Assembly (NCBI GenBank): GCA_019359325.1
Contig: JAHHHN010000034.1
Location: 1-60,052, forward strand
Reading direction: 5' to 3'
DNA: 60,052 nucleotides
Source of the DNA: Mojavia pulchra JT2-VF2
GTDB lineage: Bacteria > Cyanobacteriota > Cyanobacteriia > Cyanobacteriales > Nostocaceae
A program made the translations under genes and the position numbers. The notes under the pieces were generated by a model, which was not told the origin of the DNA, did no database searches, and saw nothing but the letters and a program-made list of their open reading frames with translations. Positions 8,585 through 17,484 of this stretch are shown piece by piece (the first letter of the stretch is position 1; the number at the start of each line of letters is the position of its first letter).

Positions 8585-8836
8585 GAGTTCCGAACTCGAT
8601 GTTCCGAGTAAAAAGCTCGACGTTCCGAGTTCCGAACTCGATGTTCCGAGTAAAAAGCTTGACGTTTCGAGTTCCGAACTCGGTGTTCCGAGTAAAAGGC
8701 TCGACGCTCCGAGTAAAAAGCTTGGCGTTTTGAATTCCAAGCTTGACATTTCGAGTTTCAAGCTCGGTGTTCCGAGTAAAAAGCTCGGTGTTGCGAGTTG
8801 CGAACACGAAGTTTCAAGTAAAAAGCTCGACATTGC
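8585..8836. repeat. Tandem array of twelve 21-bp units
   Basis: Twelve 21-bp units run without gaps. Two unit types alternate in part: one begins GAGTTCCGAACTC, an internal palindrome, and the other begins GAGTAAAAAGCTC. Because 21 is a multiple of 3, stop-free frames of 90 to 133 codons appear on both strands. Their products are only 7-residue repeats, so I do not call them genes. The array lies between ndhK and the TerB-Coq4-like gene. Confidence 0.85.
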
Positions 8837-8935
8837 TATTTTTGAGTGCTGAGTGATGAGTGCTGAGTAATAACTTCTCTCCTTGTCTCCCCATCTCCCC
8901 CAGCTTCCCCTGCTCCCCCAGTTCCCCCTGCTCAC

Positions 8936-9640
8936 TCAGCGATAGGATATTTCTTGATTTGCAAGTCCCTCTTGCAGTGCTAAGGGTAATTCTAATCCCG
9001 GAGCTGTAGCAAGTTCTGGGGGTGGAACCTCACGTGTTGAACTTCTCAGATATTGGCCATTGTTGACGGGAGGCACAGGCTTCATCCGGTGAGTGATACT
9101 GTAATAACGGTGAGTTTGTTGGGTTTGCTGCCGTTCTTGGATGCTTTCATTGGCAATTTTCTTCCGCAATTTAATAATTGCATCGATTACTGCTTCTGGT
9201 CTGGGTGGGCATCCTGGTATATAAACATCAACTGGGATTAATTTATCTACGCCGCGCACTGCGCTGGGAGAATCTACGCTGAACATTCCTCCTGTAATTG
9301 TGCAAGCTCCCATAGCAATTACATATTTAGGTTCTGGCATTTGCTCATAAAGTCGCACTAAATTAGGAGCATACTTCATTGTGATTGTCCCAGCGGTAAT
9401 TATTAGGTCTGCTTGTCGCGGAGTCGCGCGGGGAATCATACCGTATCGCTCTAAGTCGAAGCGGGACGCATAAGCAGCCATAAACTCCATAAAGCAGCAG
9501 GCTGTACCAAACATCAAAGGATACAAACTGGACATTTTTACCCAGTTGTACAGATCATCTACCGTTGTCAGAATGATATTTTCTGTAAGTTGTTGCGTTA
9601 TTTCGGGACGCTCAATAGGATTAACAATTGAACTGGTCAT
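8936..9640 (-). CDS. ndhK: NDH-1 subunit K (NdhK / NuoB / PSST)
   Basis: Iron-sulfur subunit of the NDH-1 complex that carries cluster N2 beside the quinone site. The cluster ligands are visible: Cys48-Cys49 in GTACCFMEF, Cys113 in MGACTITGG and Cys144 in [10 protein letters not shown]. The 234 residues include a cyanobacterial-type extended C-terminus (from about 165) rich in Gln and Pro. In most cyanobacteria ndhK sits in ndhC-ndhK-ndhJ; here neither ndhC nor ndhJ is adjacent, since the upstream 500 bases are repeats and the downstream side is a repeat array. It is therefore probably a second, orphan ndhK copy that could form an alternative complex (inference). Confidence 0.95.
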   Translation of the reverse strand: MTSSIVNPIERPEITQQLTENIILTTVDDLYNWVKMSSLYPLMFGTACCFMEFMAAYASRFDLERYGMIPRATPRQADLIITAGTITMKYAPNLVRLYEQMPEPKYVIAMGACTITGGMFSVDSPSAVRGVDKLIPVDVYIPGCPPRPEAVIDAIIKLRKKIANESIQERQQTQQTHRYYSITHRMKPVPPVNNGQYLRSSTREVPPPELATAPGLELPLALQEGLANQEISYR

Positions 9641-9670
9641 AAGTTGAGTCCTCCATAATTGCGATCATTG

Positions 9671-9879
9671 AGGACTTACGCAAGAACTGTCTAACATTGT
9701 TAGTACCGCTTTGCATAAGTTTGTAGATTTTTTAAACGCAGAGGGACGCGAAGTAAGCGTGGAGTAACGCTGAGTATTTTCAGATGTCAACTCGCTACGA
9801 ATTAATGAAATGGTGTACTTAGACTTCGTGTTCTTTGTGCCCTTTGCGGTTCGTTTCTTGATAATTTTGCGTAAGTCCT
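9671..9879. mobile_element. MITE-like element with AGGACTTACGCAA ends
   Basis: AGGACTTACGCAA (9671-9683) and TTGCGTAAGTCCT (9867-9879) form a perfect 13-bp terminal inverted repeat around 209 bp without a coding frame. The inside carries an AACGCAGAGG-type repeat (9734-9774) and a CTTTGCGGTTCGTT segment that also occurs inside the element at 30005-30115. Single copies of the same end occur at 35730-35745 and 54228-54239. The 52642-52800 element has closely similar ends. Confidence 0.7.
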
Positions 9880-10065
9880 GTAATTTTTAGAAACTGTCTT
9901 AGTGACAATTCCAGTGTCTAACGACTCTCCAAACTGCACCAGTAAAGATAAAGGTGTTAAGGTGCTAACTTAAGCCCTGCGTTAAAATATTCTAGATATT
10001 CGGCTTTTATGCGAGTAACCTCAAGCGTTATTCGATGTTTTGGAATTTAGACTTTGCGGAAATAA

Positions 10066-10100
10066 GCGATTGCGCGAAGCGCAGCGCCAAAGGCGATCGC
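10066..10100. repeat. 35-bp HIP1-ended palindromic repeat, copy A
   Basis: A 35-bp unit starting GCGATTGCGC and ending GGCGATCGC. Its reverse complement differs from the 50357-50391 copy at one base. It lies upstream of the STAND gene and is why an artificial N-terminal extension can be read there. Confidence 0.75.
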
Positions 10101-10165
10101 TAACTTGTATAAAATTTAGGAAAACTGTAAAGTTAATCTCGACTTGGCATGAGCCTTGTAATCCG

Positions 10166-13100
10166 ATGGAATTGCACAAGCAAAGACGCAGGCGCGGTGT
10201 TGTCCTCAGCCTCCCAGGATTTCAAAAGCTGCAAGAAGTTAAGCATCAGGTAGAGATTAGAGAAAATGATGGAGCCAGATTCACCCTAGAAGAACTCAGC
10301 TACCGCACGCAGTTAGCTCCTTTTACCATTGCTAAAGTTCTTGCACGAGAAGAAGGCGTAGATAAGCAAACCCTGGAATACTTTTTTAGAGCTTTTGGGT
10401 TAGAGTTAACACCCAGTGATTATATTAGGGCAGGGGATAAAGGGACTGGGGACTGGGGACTGGGGACAAGGGGACAAGGGGAGAAATTATTACTCAGCAC
10501 TCAGGACTCAGGACTCAGCACTGACTGGGGTGAAGCGGTTGATGTCTCAATTTTTTTTGGACGTGCAGATGAATTGAGCAAGTTGGAGTATTGGATTGTT
10601 AGTGAACGATGTCGTCTTGTGACACTGCTGGGAATGGGTGGAATTGGTAAGACTTCTCTAGCGGTGAAACTGGCGCAGCAAATCCAAGAACAATTTGAGT
10701 TTGTGGTGTGGCGTAGTCTTCGCAACAGTCCACCTTTAGGAGAACTGTTAGCAAATCTGCTGCAATTTTTCGCTTGCGGACAAGCAGTGAAATTTTCAGA
10801 GAATGTTGCAGAACTTGTCTCGCAATTCATGATGCAATTGCGATCGCACCGTTGCCTTATAGTGTTGGATAATGCAGAATCAATTTTCGTAAGTGGCGAT
10901 CAATCGGGACGTTACCAACCTGGATATGAAAACTATGGACAACTCCTCAAACAACTAGGAGAAACACCTCATCAAAGCTGTGTGGTACTCACAAGCAGAG
11001 AAAAACCCCAGGAAATTGCAGCTTTAGAAGGTGAGACTTTACCTGTGCGCTCATGGCAACTCACAGGCTTGAGTGCGATCGCAGCTCTAGAATTAGTCAG
11101 AACCAAAAGTTTCTTTTGCGGTTCCGATGCAGATTGGCAAAGCTTAATTCAACACTACACAGGGAATCCCCTTGCTCTCAAAATTATTGCCACGACAATT
11201 CAAGAGTTATTTGATGGCAATATTGCTGAATTCTTTGCTCAGGGTTCTACAGTTTTTGGTAGTATTTACGATTTATTAAATCAACAATTTCATCGCCTTT
11301 CAGCACTGGAAAAAGATTTAATGTTCTGGTTGGCAATCAATCGAGAAGCAATCACTTTACCAGAGTTGCGTGCCGATTTGGTTTTACCAGTATCATCAAT
11401 GAAGCTGTTAGAGGCGTTAGATTCTCTCAGTAGGCGAAGTTTAATTGAAAAAAAATCAACTCCCCACACCACTGTCCACTTCACTCTCCAACCTGTGGTG
11501 ATGGAATACGTAACAGACCAGTTGATTCAGCAGGTATGTGCAGAAATACTGGGAGAAATAACAAGAAATTCTCTCATGTTCCACAGCCATGCCTTAATTA
11601 AAGCTACTGCCAAAGATTACATCAGAGTTGCTCAAACTAAGCTCATTCTTCAGCCAATCATTGAAAATTTGCTGCACAAGCTGCGAACCAAACAAGCAAT
11701 TGAAACTCGGCTTTCAGAAATTCTGTGCGAACTACAACAGCAATCTCGCGTGGAGAAGTTTCTTCCCCATGCTGAACTCGAACCAGGATATGCAGGTGGC
11801 AACATTCTCAATTTACTTTGTCATTTACAAACTGATTTAACTGGCTATGATTTCTCTTCCCTGACGATTTGGCAAGCTTATCTTCAAGATACTCCGCTGC
11901 ATAAAGTTAACTTTGCCCACGCGGATCTTTCCAAGTCGATATTTGCCAAAACCTTTTCTACTCCCGTATCCATCGCATTTAGTCCCGATGGTAAAACTTT
12001 AGCAACTGGTCATTTCGACGGTTATTTTCGGCTATGGGATGTCATTAGTGGTCAGCAGTTAATTAACTGTGAGGCACATATTGGTTTTGTTTGGTGTATT
12101 ACTTTTAGTTCAGATGGCAGCACCTTGGCTACTGGGGGGCAAGATGAAACTATTAAGCTGTGGGACGCGTTAACTGGACAATATCTCAAAACTTTGCAAG
12201 GTCATCAAGGTGGTGTGCTTTGCGTAAGATTTGCCCAGGATGGAAATACATTAGTTAGCAGCAGTGCTGATTTTAGTATCAGGCTATGGGATATCAACCT
12301 TGGGGAATGCACAAAAGTTTTGCAAGGACACAGCCGCAAAGTTTGGTCTGTGGCGTTGAGTCCAATTCAAGCAGGAATGCTCGCCAGTGGTAGTGAGGAT
12401 AATACTATTAAGCTCTGGGATTTAGCTACAGGCTCCTGCATTAACACTTTACAAGGACATACTGATTGGCTGAAATCAGTTGCCTTTAGTTCATCAGGGG
12501 TGCTGGCTAGTGGCAGCTTAGATAAAACAATTAGACTTTGGGATGTAAAGCGGGGTATCTGTGTTGGTGTTTTAGAAGGACATTTAAATGGGATACTAGC
12601 GATCGCCTTTGTCACAGAAGAAATTCTGGCAAGTTGTAGCATAGATTGCACAATTCGTCTCTGGGATATCACTGCCCAACAATGTTTAAAAACCTTACAA
12701 GGACATATCAATTCTATTGATGCGATCGCTGCTAACCCCCAAGGAACTATGCTGGCCAGTGGTGGTGATGACTTCTCGCTTAGGCTGTGGGATGTTTTCA
12801 GTGGCGAATGTATCAGAACTTTCCAGGGAAGAAATAACTGGATTCAATCTGTTGCTTGTAGTCCCATTGACCCCAATTCACCTGAACCGAATGAATTTAA
12901 GGGAATCATTGCCACTGGTAGCGCCGACCGAACCGTAAGATTATGGAAAACAGACGGTCAGTGCCGCACTTTATACGGTCACACAGATTTAATCTTTTCG
13001 GTGAACTTTACTCCTGATGGTCGCATCGTAGCCAGTGGTAGCGCTGACCAAACAATCAGGCTGTGGGATGTGGCAACAGGTGATTGCACCAAAGTCTTAC

Positions 13101-13915
13101 AGGCACATACAGGTACAGTGACCGGAGTTGCCTTTAGTCCTGATGGTCGGCTGTTGGCAAGTAGCAGCTATGACAGCACAGTTAAACTATGGGATTGGTT
13201 CACAGGACAAATTATAGATACTTTCCCAGTTCATTTGGGTATGTCAGTTGCCTTTAGTCCTAATGGTACAAAGCTGGCGTTTGGAGGTTTTGACGATACA
13301 GTCAGAATTTGGGATATAGCAAAGCACCAGTGTTATCAAACACTAATCGGCAACCGCAATTGGGTGTGGTGCGTTGCTTTTAGCCCAGATAATCGGACTC
13401 TCGCCACTGGCAGCAGCTTCGAGGGTATTGTGAGACTATGGGACGTAGAAACAGGCGAATGTTTTCAGATTATCCCAGCACATCAAGATTTACTGTGGGC
13501 GATCGCCTTTAGTCCAGATGGTAGTATTCTCGCCAGTAGTAGCAGCGATGGCACAATCAAACTCTGGGATGTAGCAAGTGGCGATCGCATTCACACCTTG
13601 GAAGGGCATAATACCTGGGTGATGTGTGTTGCCTTCAATCCAAAAGGTAATATCCTGATTGCTGGAGACGCCTATGCTGCCATTAAACTCTGGGATATCC
13701 ACACTAAAAACTGCATTAACACCATCAAAGCCGAGCAAATTTATGAGCAGATGAATATTTATGGAGTTACAGGGTTAACAGAGGCGCAAAAGTCGAGCTT
13801 GTTGAGTCTGGGCGCAATTGAAGCAAGGAATAAGGGCTGGGGACTGGTGAGACAGCGCGGTCTTGGGGGTTTCCCCCATGAGCGACTGCGAACCCGAAGG
13901 GGGACTGGGGATTAG
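10166..13915 (+). CDS. NB-ARC STAND NTPase with 14 WD40 repeats
   Basis: Large signal-transducing ATPase, about 1249 residues from the ATG at 10166. That start aligns with the paralogue at 39846, and the frame upstream of it runs through a repeat. Order: a helical HTH-like N-terminal domain (to about residue 85), a linker made of a short tandem repeat, NB-ARC with P-loop GMGGIGKTS and Walker B LIVLDNAES, the GNPLALKI motif, a helical region with pentapeptide-like residues, then 14 WD40 units of about 42 residues, enough for two 7-blade propellers. The tail GVTGLTEAQK..LGAIE is shared with the paralogue; the residues after it are read from an inserted repeat. Such proteins are thought to sense a ligand through the propeller and oligomerise. 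No classical effector domain is visible. Confidence 0.92.
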   Translation: MELHKQRRRRGVVLSLPGFQKLQEVKHQVEIRENDGARFTLEELSYRTQLAPFTIAKVLAREEGVDKQTLEYFFRAFGLELTPSDYIRAGDKGTGDWGLGTRGQGEKLLLSTQDSGLSTDWGEAVDVSIFFGRADELSKLEYWIVSERCRLVTLLGMGGIGKTSLAVKLAQQIQEQFEFVVWRSLRNSPPLGELLANLLQFFACGQAVKFSENVAELVSQFMMQLRSHRCLIVLDNAESIFVSGDQSGRYQPGYENYGQLLKQLGETPHQSCVVLTSREKPQEIAALEGETLPVRSWQLTGLSAIAALELVRTKSFFCGSDADWQSLIQHYTGNPLALKIIATTIQELFDGNIAEFFAQGSTVFGSIYDLLNQQFHRLSALEKDLMFWLAINREAITLPELRADLVLPVSSMKLLEALDSLSRRSLIEKKSTPHTTVHFTLQPVVMEYVTDQLIQQVCAEILGEITRNSLMFHSHALIKATAKDYIRVAQTKLILQPIIENLLHKLRTKQAIETRLSEILCELQQQSRVEKFLPHAELEPGYAGGNILNLLCHLQTDLTGYDFSSLTIWQAYLQDTPLHKVNFAHADLSKSIFAKTFSTPVSIAFSPDGKTLATGHFDGYFRLWDVISGQQLINCEAHIGFVWCITFSSDGSTLATGGQDETIKLWDALTGQYLKTLQGHQGGVLCVRFAQDGNTLVSSSADFSIRLWDINLGECTKVLQGHSRKVWSVALSPIQAGMLASGSEDNTIKLWDLATGSCINTLQGHTDWLKSVAFSSSGVLASGSLDKTIRLWDVKRGICVGVLEGHLNGILAIAFVTEEILASCSIDCTIRLWDITAQQCLKTLQGHINSIDAIAANPQGTMLASGGDDFSLRLWDVFSGECIRTFQGRNNWIQSVACSPIDPNSPEPNEFKGIIATGSADRTVRLWKTDGQCRTLYGHTDLIFSVNFTPDGRIVASGSADQTIRLWDVATGDCTKVLQAHTGTVTGVAFSPDGRLLASSSYDSTVKLWDWFTGQIIDTFPVHLGMSVAFSPNGTKLAFGGFDDTVRIWDIAKHQCYQTLIGNRNWVWCVAFSPDNRTLATGSSFEGIVRLWDVETGECFQIIPAHQDLLWAIAFSPDGSILASSSSDGTIKLWDVASGDRIHTLEGHNTWVMCVAFNPKGNILIAGDAYAAIKLWDIHTKNCINTIKAEQIYEQMNIYGVTGLTEAQKSSLLSLGAIEARNKGWGLVRQRGLGGFPHERLRTRRGTGD
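10429..10524. repeat. In-frame short tandem repeat inside the STAND gene
   Basis: GGGGACT / GGGGACAA units followed by the ACTCAGGACTCAGGACTCAGC tail type lie between the HTH-like and NB-ARC domains. The frame stays open and adds about 30 residues that the paralogue at 39846 lacks; there the DY of the first domain is followed by a short linker to DWGEA. Confidence 0.85.
13838..13908. repeat. Repeat forming the C-terminus of the STAND protein
   Basis: The segment with GGTCTTGGGGGTTTCC and CCCATGAGCGACTGC matches, in reverse orientation, pieces of the composite repeat at 49325-49435. It replaces the natural stop seen in the paralogue (LGAVEY then stop) and adds roughly 28 residues. Confidence 0.75.
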
Positions 13916-14061
13916 AAAGCAGAGGAGACTTTCTGACTCAGCACTCACAACTCTTTCAAAGAACCGTTAAACTTCATTGCAAAATAAAAAGATAAGCAAA
14001 ATAACGTGATAACTTTTGGTTATGTGAAGAAATCACACAAGTCTAAAGAAAGGAGAATACA

Positions 14062-14268
14062 GTGGCAATGGAATCAAATTTCTTAACGGGCACAAGTGTA
14101 GTAAATGAAGATTTCAGCGAATACGTTGCCCACCTGCAACTACACATGACTTTACAAGCTCGCAATCTGGTTCCACCCCTGAAGCAAACCCTAGAAGATA
14201 GTCGGGAGAAATTACTTCATCAAACTCAAGCTAACTTTGAAAAGCTAATTTCTCGGCAAGGGCTATAA
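14062..14268 (+). CDS. Small conserved-looking protein, unknown
   Basis: A 68-residue hydrophilic, mostly helical protein with no signal peptide or membrane segment. GTG at 14062 is preferred because AGGAGA (14051-14056) is 5 bases upstream; an ATG two codons later is the alternative. The middle (EYVAHLQLHMTLQARNLVPP) and the tail (LLHQTQANFEKLISRQGL) look like an amphipathic helical pair. I do not recognise the family. The strong ribosome-binding site argues that it is translated. Confidence 0.65.
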   Translation: MAMESNFLTGTSVVNEDFSEYVAHLQLHMTLQARNLVPPLKQTLEDSREKLLHQTQANFEKLISRQGL

Positions 14269-14476
14269 AGTACAAAGATTTTAATTAAAATTCACATAAA
14301 ATAAAGGCAGAGTATTGTTGAGTTAATGCCAATGGTGTTCTCATCAAATCTGCTTTTTCTGTTTCTTTAAGTATTCAGTGACGAAAATCACTCTTTCGAT
14401 GCACTGGCAAAGAGCGGAAAGCCGTTAATATTATATTGCAGCAGTTACTCAGCAAGAGCAGTTAGTTTAGGGCTAG

Positions 14477-15733
14477 ATGGCGGCTCCAATCAAAATGACT
14501 TCATTACTTCCTCGAAATCTCAGCGTAATCATCCGACCAGTCCAATACCGGGATCTGGACGGAATCGAGCGCCTAACTCAAGAGTCATTCGCGGCCCTCA
14601 CTCCCAAGGGAGCTAGTTCTGCCACACGCCAGATGCAGTGGCTGCGAAGCTGGTATGGGTTTCTGAAATTTTTGAGTTGGTTTCCTAACCCGTTACAGTA
14701 TCTCTTCTGTTCCTATGTAGCAGAGCAGGGGCGTATGCTTCTAGGAATGATTCAAGTGTCACCATTTAACCGTACACGCAGTACTTGGCGGGTCGACCAG
14801 GTGATGCTGGATCGTAGTACTGATAAGCAAGGAACTGGCTCGCAATTATTGCGCCATTGCTTTGAATCGGTTCTAGAGGCACGTACTTGGATTCTGGAAG
14901 TAAATGTCAATGATTTAGAAGCGTTAGCACTGTACCGACGCAATGGATTTCAGCGTCTGGCTGAAATGACATACTGGGAAATTGAACCGACATTGTTAAC
15001 TGAATTGGCACAAGCAGAGCCAGACTTACCTAACCTCTTGCCGATCAGTAATGCTGATGCTCAGTTGCTCTATCAACTAGACACAGCATCAATGCCTCCT
15101 TTGGTGCGTCAGGTATTTGACCGTAACACCCGCGATTTCAAAACTAGTTTGTTCGGTGCTTTAACTGATGCTGTCAAACAATGGGTAACTAAAACAGAAG
15201 TAGTCAGTGGCTATGTGTTTGAACCCCAGCGCAAAGCAGCCATTGGACATTTTCAAGTGCAAATTGATCGCAAAGGGCTTGCTCCCCATGTAGCAACGCT
15301 GACGGTTCACCCCGCCTATACTTGGCTATATCCAGAGTTGCTTTCCCAATTGGCTCGTATTGTACAAGATTTTCCTGAGCAAGGATTGCAACTAGCTTCC
15401 TCAGATTATCAACCAGAGCGAGAAGAGTATTTGGAGCGAATTGGAGCAAAACGCACAGAACACACCTTAATCATGTCTCGCTCAGTTTGGCACAAGCTAC
15501 GGGAGTCTAAATTTGTCTCCTTAGAAGGAATTCAGTGGCCAGAAGTGTTGCAAGGTCTGCAACCGGCTCGTAAACCAATACCAGGTGGTATGTCATGGGC
15601 ACAACAAGTGCAACAGTCATCCCCAGATCGAGCAGTGCCAACTAAGTCAGAACCTGTGAATTTTGGATGTAATAACCCTGGTATCGAACCATCTTGCCAA
15701 CCTGAGTCAGTAGACTCACAGCAGGAGAAGTAG
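14477..15733 (+). CDS. GNAT-family N-acetyltransferase
   Basis: The first 175 residues are a GNAT acetyltransferase domain: IIRPVQYRDLDGIERL at the start, the acetyl-CoA loop DKQGTGSQLLRHC (Q-x-x-G-x-G) near residue 117, and LEVNVNDLEALALYRRNGF as motif B. The remaining 240 residues look like a second, degenerate GNAT-like half with conserved DYQPEREEYLERIGAKR. At 418 residues it is a double-domain cyanobacterial type. The substrate is unknown. The start at 14477 is uncertain, as an ATG at 14495 is also possible. Only one base separates its stop from the ruvX start, so the two are probably cotranscribed. Confidence 0.85.
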   Translation: MAAPIKMTSLLPRNLSVIIRPVQYRDLDGIERLTQESFAALTPKGASSATRQMQWLRSWYGFLKFLSWFPNPLQYLFCSYVAEQGRMLLGMIQVSPFNRTRSTWRVDQVMLDRSTDKQGTGSQLLRHCFESVLEARTWILEVNVNDLEALALYRRNGFQRLAEMTYWEIEPTLLTELAQAEPDLPNLLPISNADAQLLYQLDTASMPPLVRQVFDRNTRDFKTSLFGALTDAVKQWVTKTEVVSGYVFEPQRKAAIGHFQVQIDRKGLAPHVATLTVHPAYTWLYPELLSQLARIVQDFPEQGLQLASSDYQPEREEYLERIGAKRTEHTLIMSRSVWHKLRESKFVSLEGIQWPEVLQGLQPARKPIPGGMSWAQQVQQSSPDRAVPTKSEPVNFGCNNPGIEPSCQPESVDSQQEK

Positions 15734-15734
15734 T

Positions 15735-16211
15735 GTGACACCCAAGGAGCAACCAAAGCCATTGATTTCAGCGTTGGGGTTAGATTTAGGTAGCAAGCGT
15801 ATTGGTGTCGCAGGGTGCGATCGCACAGGGTTGATCGCTACCGGGATCACTACAATTGAACGCACATCTTTTGAGCGGGATGTTGAGCAACTACGACAGC
15901 TAGTTGATCAACGCCAGGTACAAGTACTGGTTATTGGCTTACCTTATTCAATGGATGGCTCTTTGGGGTTCCAGGCACGTCATGTGCAAAAGTTGGCTAC
16001 AAGGCTGGCTAAAGCTCTTAAACTGCCTATTGAGTATGTGGATGAGCGATTAACTTCATTTCAAGCAGAGCAACTCCTAAGAGATGAAAACCGCTCTCCA
16101 TCACGCCATAAAGCTTTGATTGATCGCAAAGCAGCGTCTTTAATTTTGCAACAATGGTTAGATGCTCGACGAGCTAAATCCAATATATCGGCAATAGCTG
16201 TTGAGTATTGA
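15735..16211 (+). CDS. ruvX: RuvX / YqgF pre-16S rRNA processing nuclease family
   Basis: A 158-residue RNase H-fold protein of the YqgF/RuvX family, implicated in maturation of the 16S rRNA 5' end and historically called a putative Holliday junction resolvase. Motifs: LGLDLGSKRIGVA with the first catalytic Asp, VIGLPYSMDGS in the middle, and EYVDERLTS carrying the second acidic pair. GTG at 15735 starts one base after the upstream stop, which suggests translational coupling. It is followed by DUF3727, YqeG and proB, a neighbourhood I recall from other cyanobacteria. Confidence 0.93.
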   Translation: MTPKEQPKPLISALGLDLGSKRIGVAGCDRTGLIATGITTIERTSFERDVEQLRQLVDQRQVQVLVIGLPYSMDGSLGFQARHVQKLATRLAKALKLPIEYVDERLTSFQAEQLLRDENRSPSRHKALIDRKAASLILQQWLDARRAKSNISAIAVEY

Positions 16212-16352
16212 TACCTTTTAACATGATATTCTGAAAACTATTACCCGGCAGTTGTATATGCGTTTAAAGCTATTTAGTAGACACAATCATGTCAATAAAT
16301 AGTTAAATGCTTTCCACAGTTGCTGGTATTTATAAAGTTCCACACCTCGGCT

Positions 16353-16925
16353 ATGTTTTCCTCTCAATTTCCCGAAGAAAATGATCACGCTCACGCGGGT
16401 TCCATCACTTTGACAGACGACAAAGGGCGAACCCTGGAATGTTATATTGAGCATTCCTTAGCGGTAGATGGGCAAGAATATGTTTTACTTCTGCCTGTTG
16501 ACTCACCTGTAGAAATTTTTGCTTGGCAAGGTGAAGACGAGGAAGAAGAAGCTGTTCTAGTAGAAGATGATTCTATTATTGAACAAATTTTTGGTACAGC
16601 CCAAGCTGTGCTATCTGAGCAAAATTTGCTGCTCAAGAACACCGCTTATGCTCTAACAGTTGCAGGTGATTTACCTCCTGTAGAAGACTCAGAACTCTTC
16701 ACCTTAGAAATCGAAGATGACGAGGCAGAATTAGAGCCTGAGCAATTGCAGCTACTTGCTAGCTTCTACGATGAAGATCAAGAGTATGCAATTTATACAC
16801 CTCTTGACCCACTGCTATTTTTTGCCAGAATATCGAAAACGGGTCAACCTGTATTACTGTCTCCAGAAGAGTTTCGCAAGGTACAACCGTTGTTAGAAGA
16901 GCATCTTTTTAATGAAGTCGAGTAG
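16353..16925 (+). CDS. DUF3727 (DUF1292-like) acidic protein
   Basis: An acidic cytoplasmic protein of 190 residues, starting at the ATG at 16353 (MFSSQFPEEN). It begins with a DUF1292-like half (TLTDDKGRTLECYIEHSLAVDGQEYVLL) and continues with a second half of similar layout ending EEFRKVQPLLEEHLF. This matches the cyanobacterial/plastid DUF3727 family. The function is unknown. A Glu/Asp-rich linker (residues about 60-75) separates the halves. It lies 141 bases after ruvX. No good Shine-Dalgarno is visible, so the start is chosen by where similarity begins. Confidence 0.85.
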   Translation: MFSSQFPEENDHAHAGSITLTDDKGRTLECYIEHSLAVDGQEYVLLLPVDSPVEIFAWQGEDEEEEAVLVEDDSIIEQIFGTAQAVLSEQNLLLKNTAYALTVAGDLPPVEDSELFTLEIEDDEAELEPEQLQLLASFYDEDQEYAIYTPLDPLLFFARISKTGQPVLLSPEEFRKVQPLLEEHLFNEVE

Positions 16926-17484
16926 CATTAAATATTCAAAATTAAAATTTAAAATGAAATATTTTTAAATTTTTAATTCGGAGTTTTTGATTATCATCTC
17001 AATCCAGATCCATTTATTGCCAAGGAACAATAAGCAGTTGTGGCTGATAAACACTATGTCACGATCAGCTGCTTTGCTTTTATATATCAGGCTAGCGTTT
17101 TTTCTGCGATCGCCCAAAGGATGTTGCCTTCGGCAATCGCCGCCGCCAAGATATTAGTCGCATAGCGGCTTATCCATTGACTTACGCTTCAATTTATATA
17201 TGGATACTCTCAATATCTACGCTAATTAAGGGTTCTGGATGGGCAAGTTCACAAACCAAGAATAGACAATAATAGTTATTGGTCATCAGCAAGCTGCCGA
17301 CCAATGACTGTTGATGCTCGACAATTTTGAAAACACTCGTAAAAAGGATTCCAGATTAGGGATTGGCGAAGAAGCGGAAAAATTATGGCAGGGACTTTAA
17401 CCCCGGACGTATTTTGGAATGCTCCTCCAGTAACCAATTACCCAGTTCCCAGTCTCGAATCGCCTATACTGTTGACTCTTGAAT
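16926..17484. other. Intergenic region between DUF3727 and yqeG-like gene
   Basis: About 560 bases without a gene. It begins AT-rich. Near 17030-17085 there is an imperfect hairpin (AGCAG..CTGAT with ATCAG.CTGCT) followed by TTGCTTTT that could end the upstream operon. A 35-bp HIP1 palindrome follows at 17106-17140. Nothing else is recognisable. Confidence 0.5.
17106..17140. repeat. 35-bp HIP1-ended palindromic repeat, copy B
   Basis: Starts GCGATCGCCCAAAGG and ends CGGCAATCGC, 35 bp like the copies at 10066, 50357 and 56723. Ends are conserved and the middle differs. Confidence 0.65.

Noticed and set aside
8523-8935. Three long overlapping frames on both strands over the 21-bp array
   Set aside because: They exist only because the unit is a multiple of three. 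The products are simple 7-residue repeats with no start signal.
10040-10165. N-terminal extension of the first STAND protein
   Set aside because: It is read through the 35-bp palindromic repeat and has no counterpart in the paralogue. The ATG at 10166 aligns with the paralogue's start.
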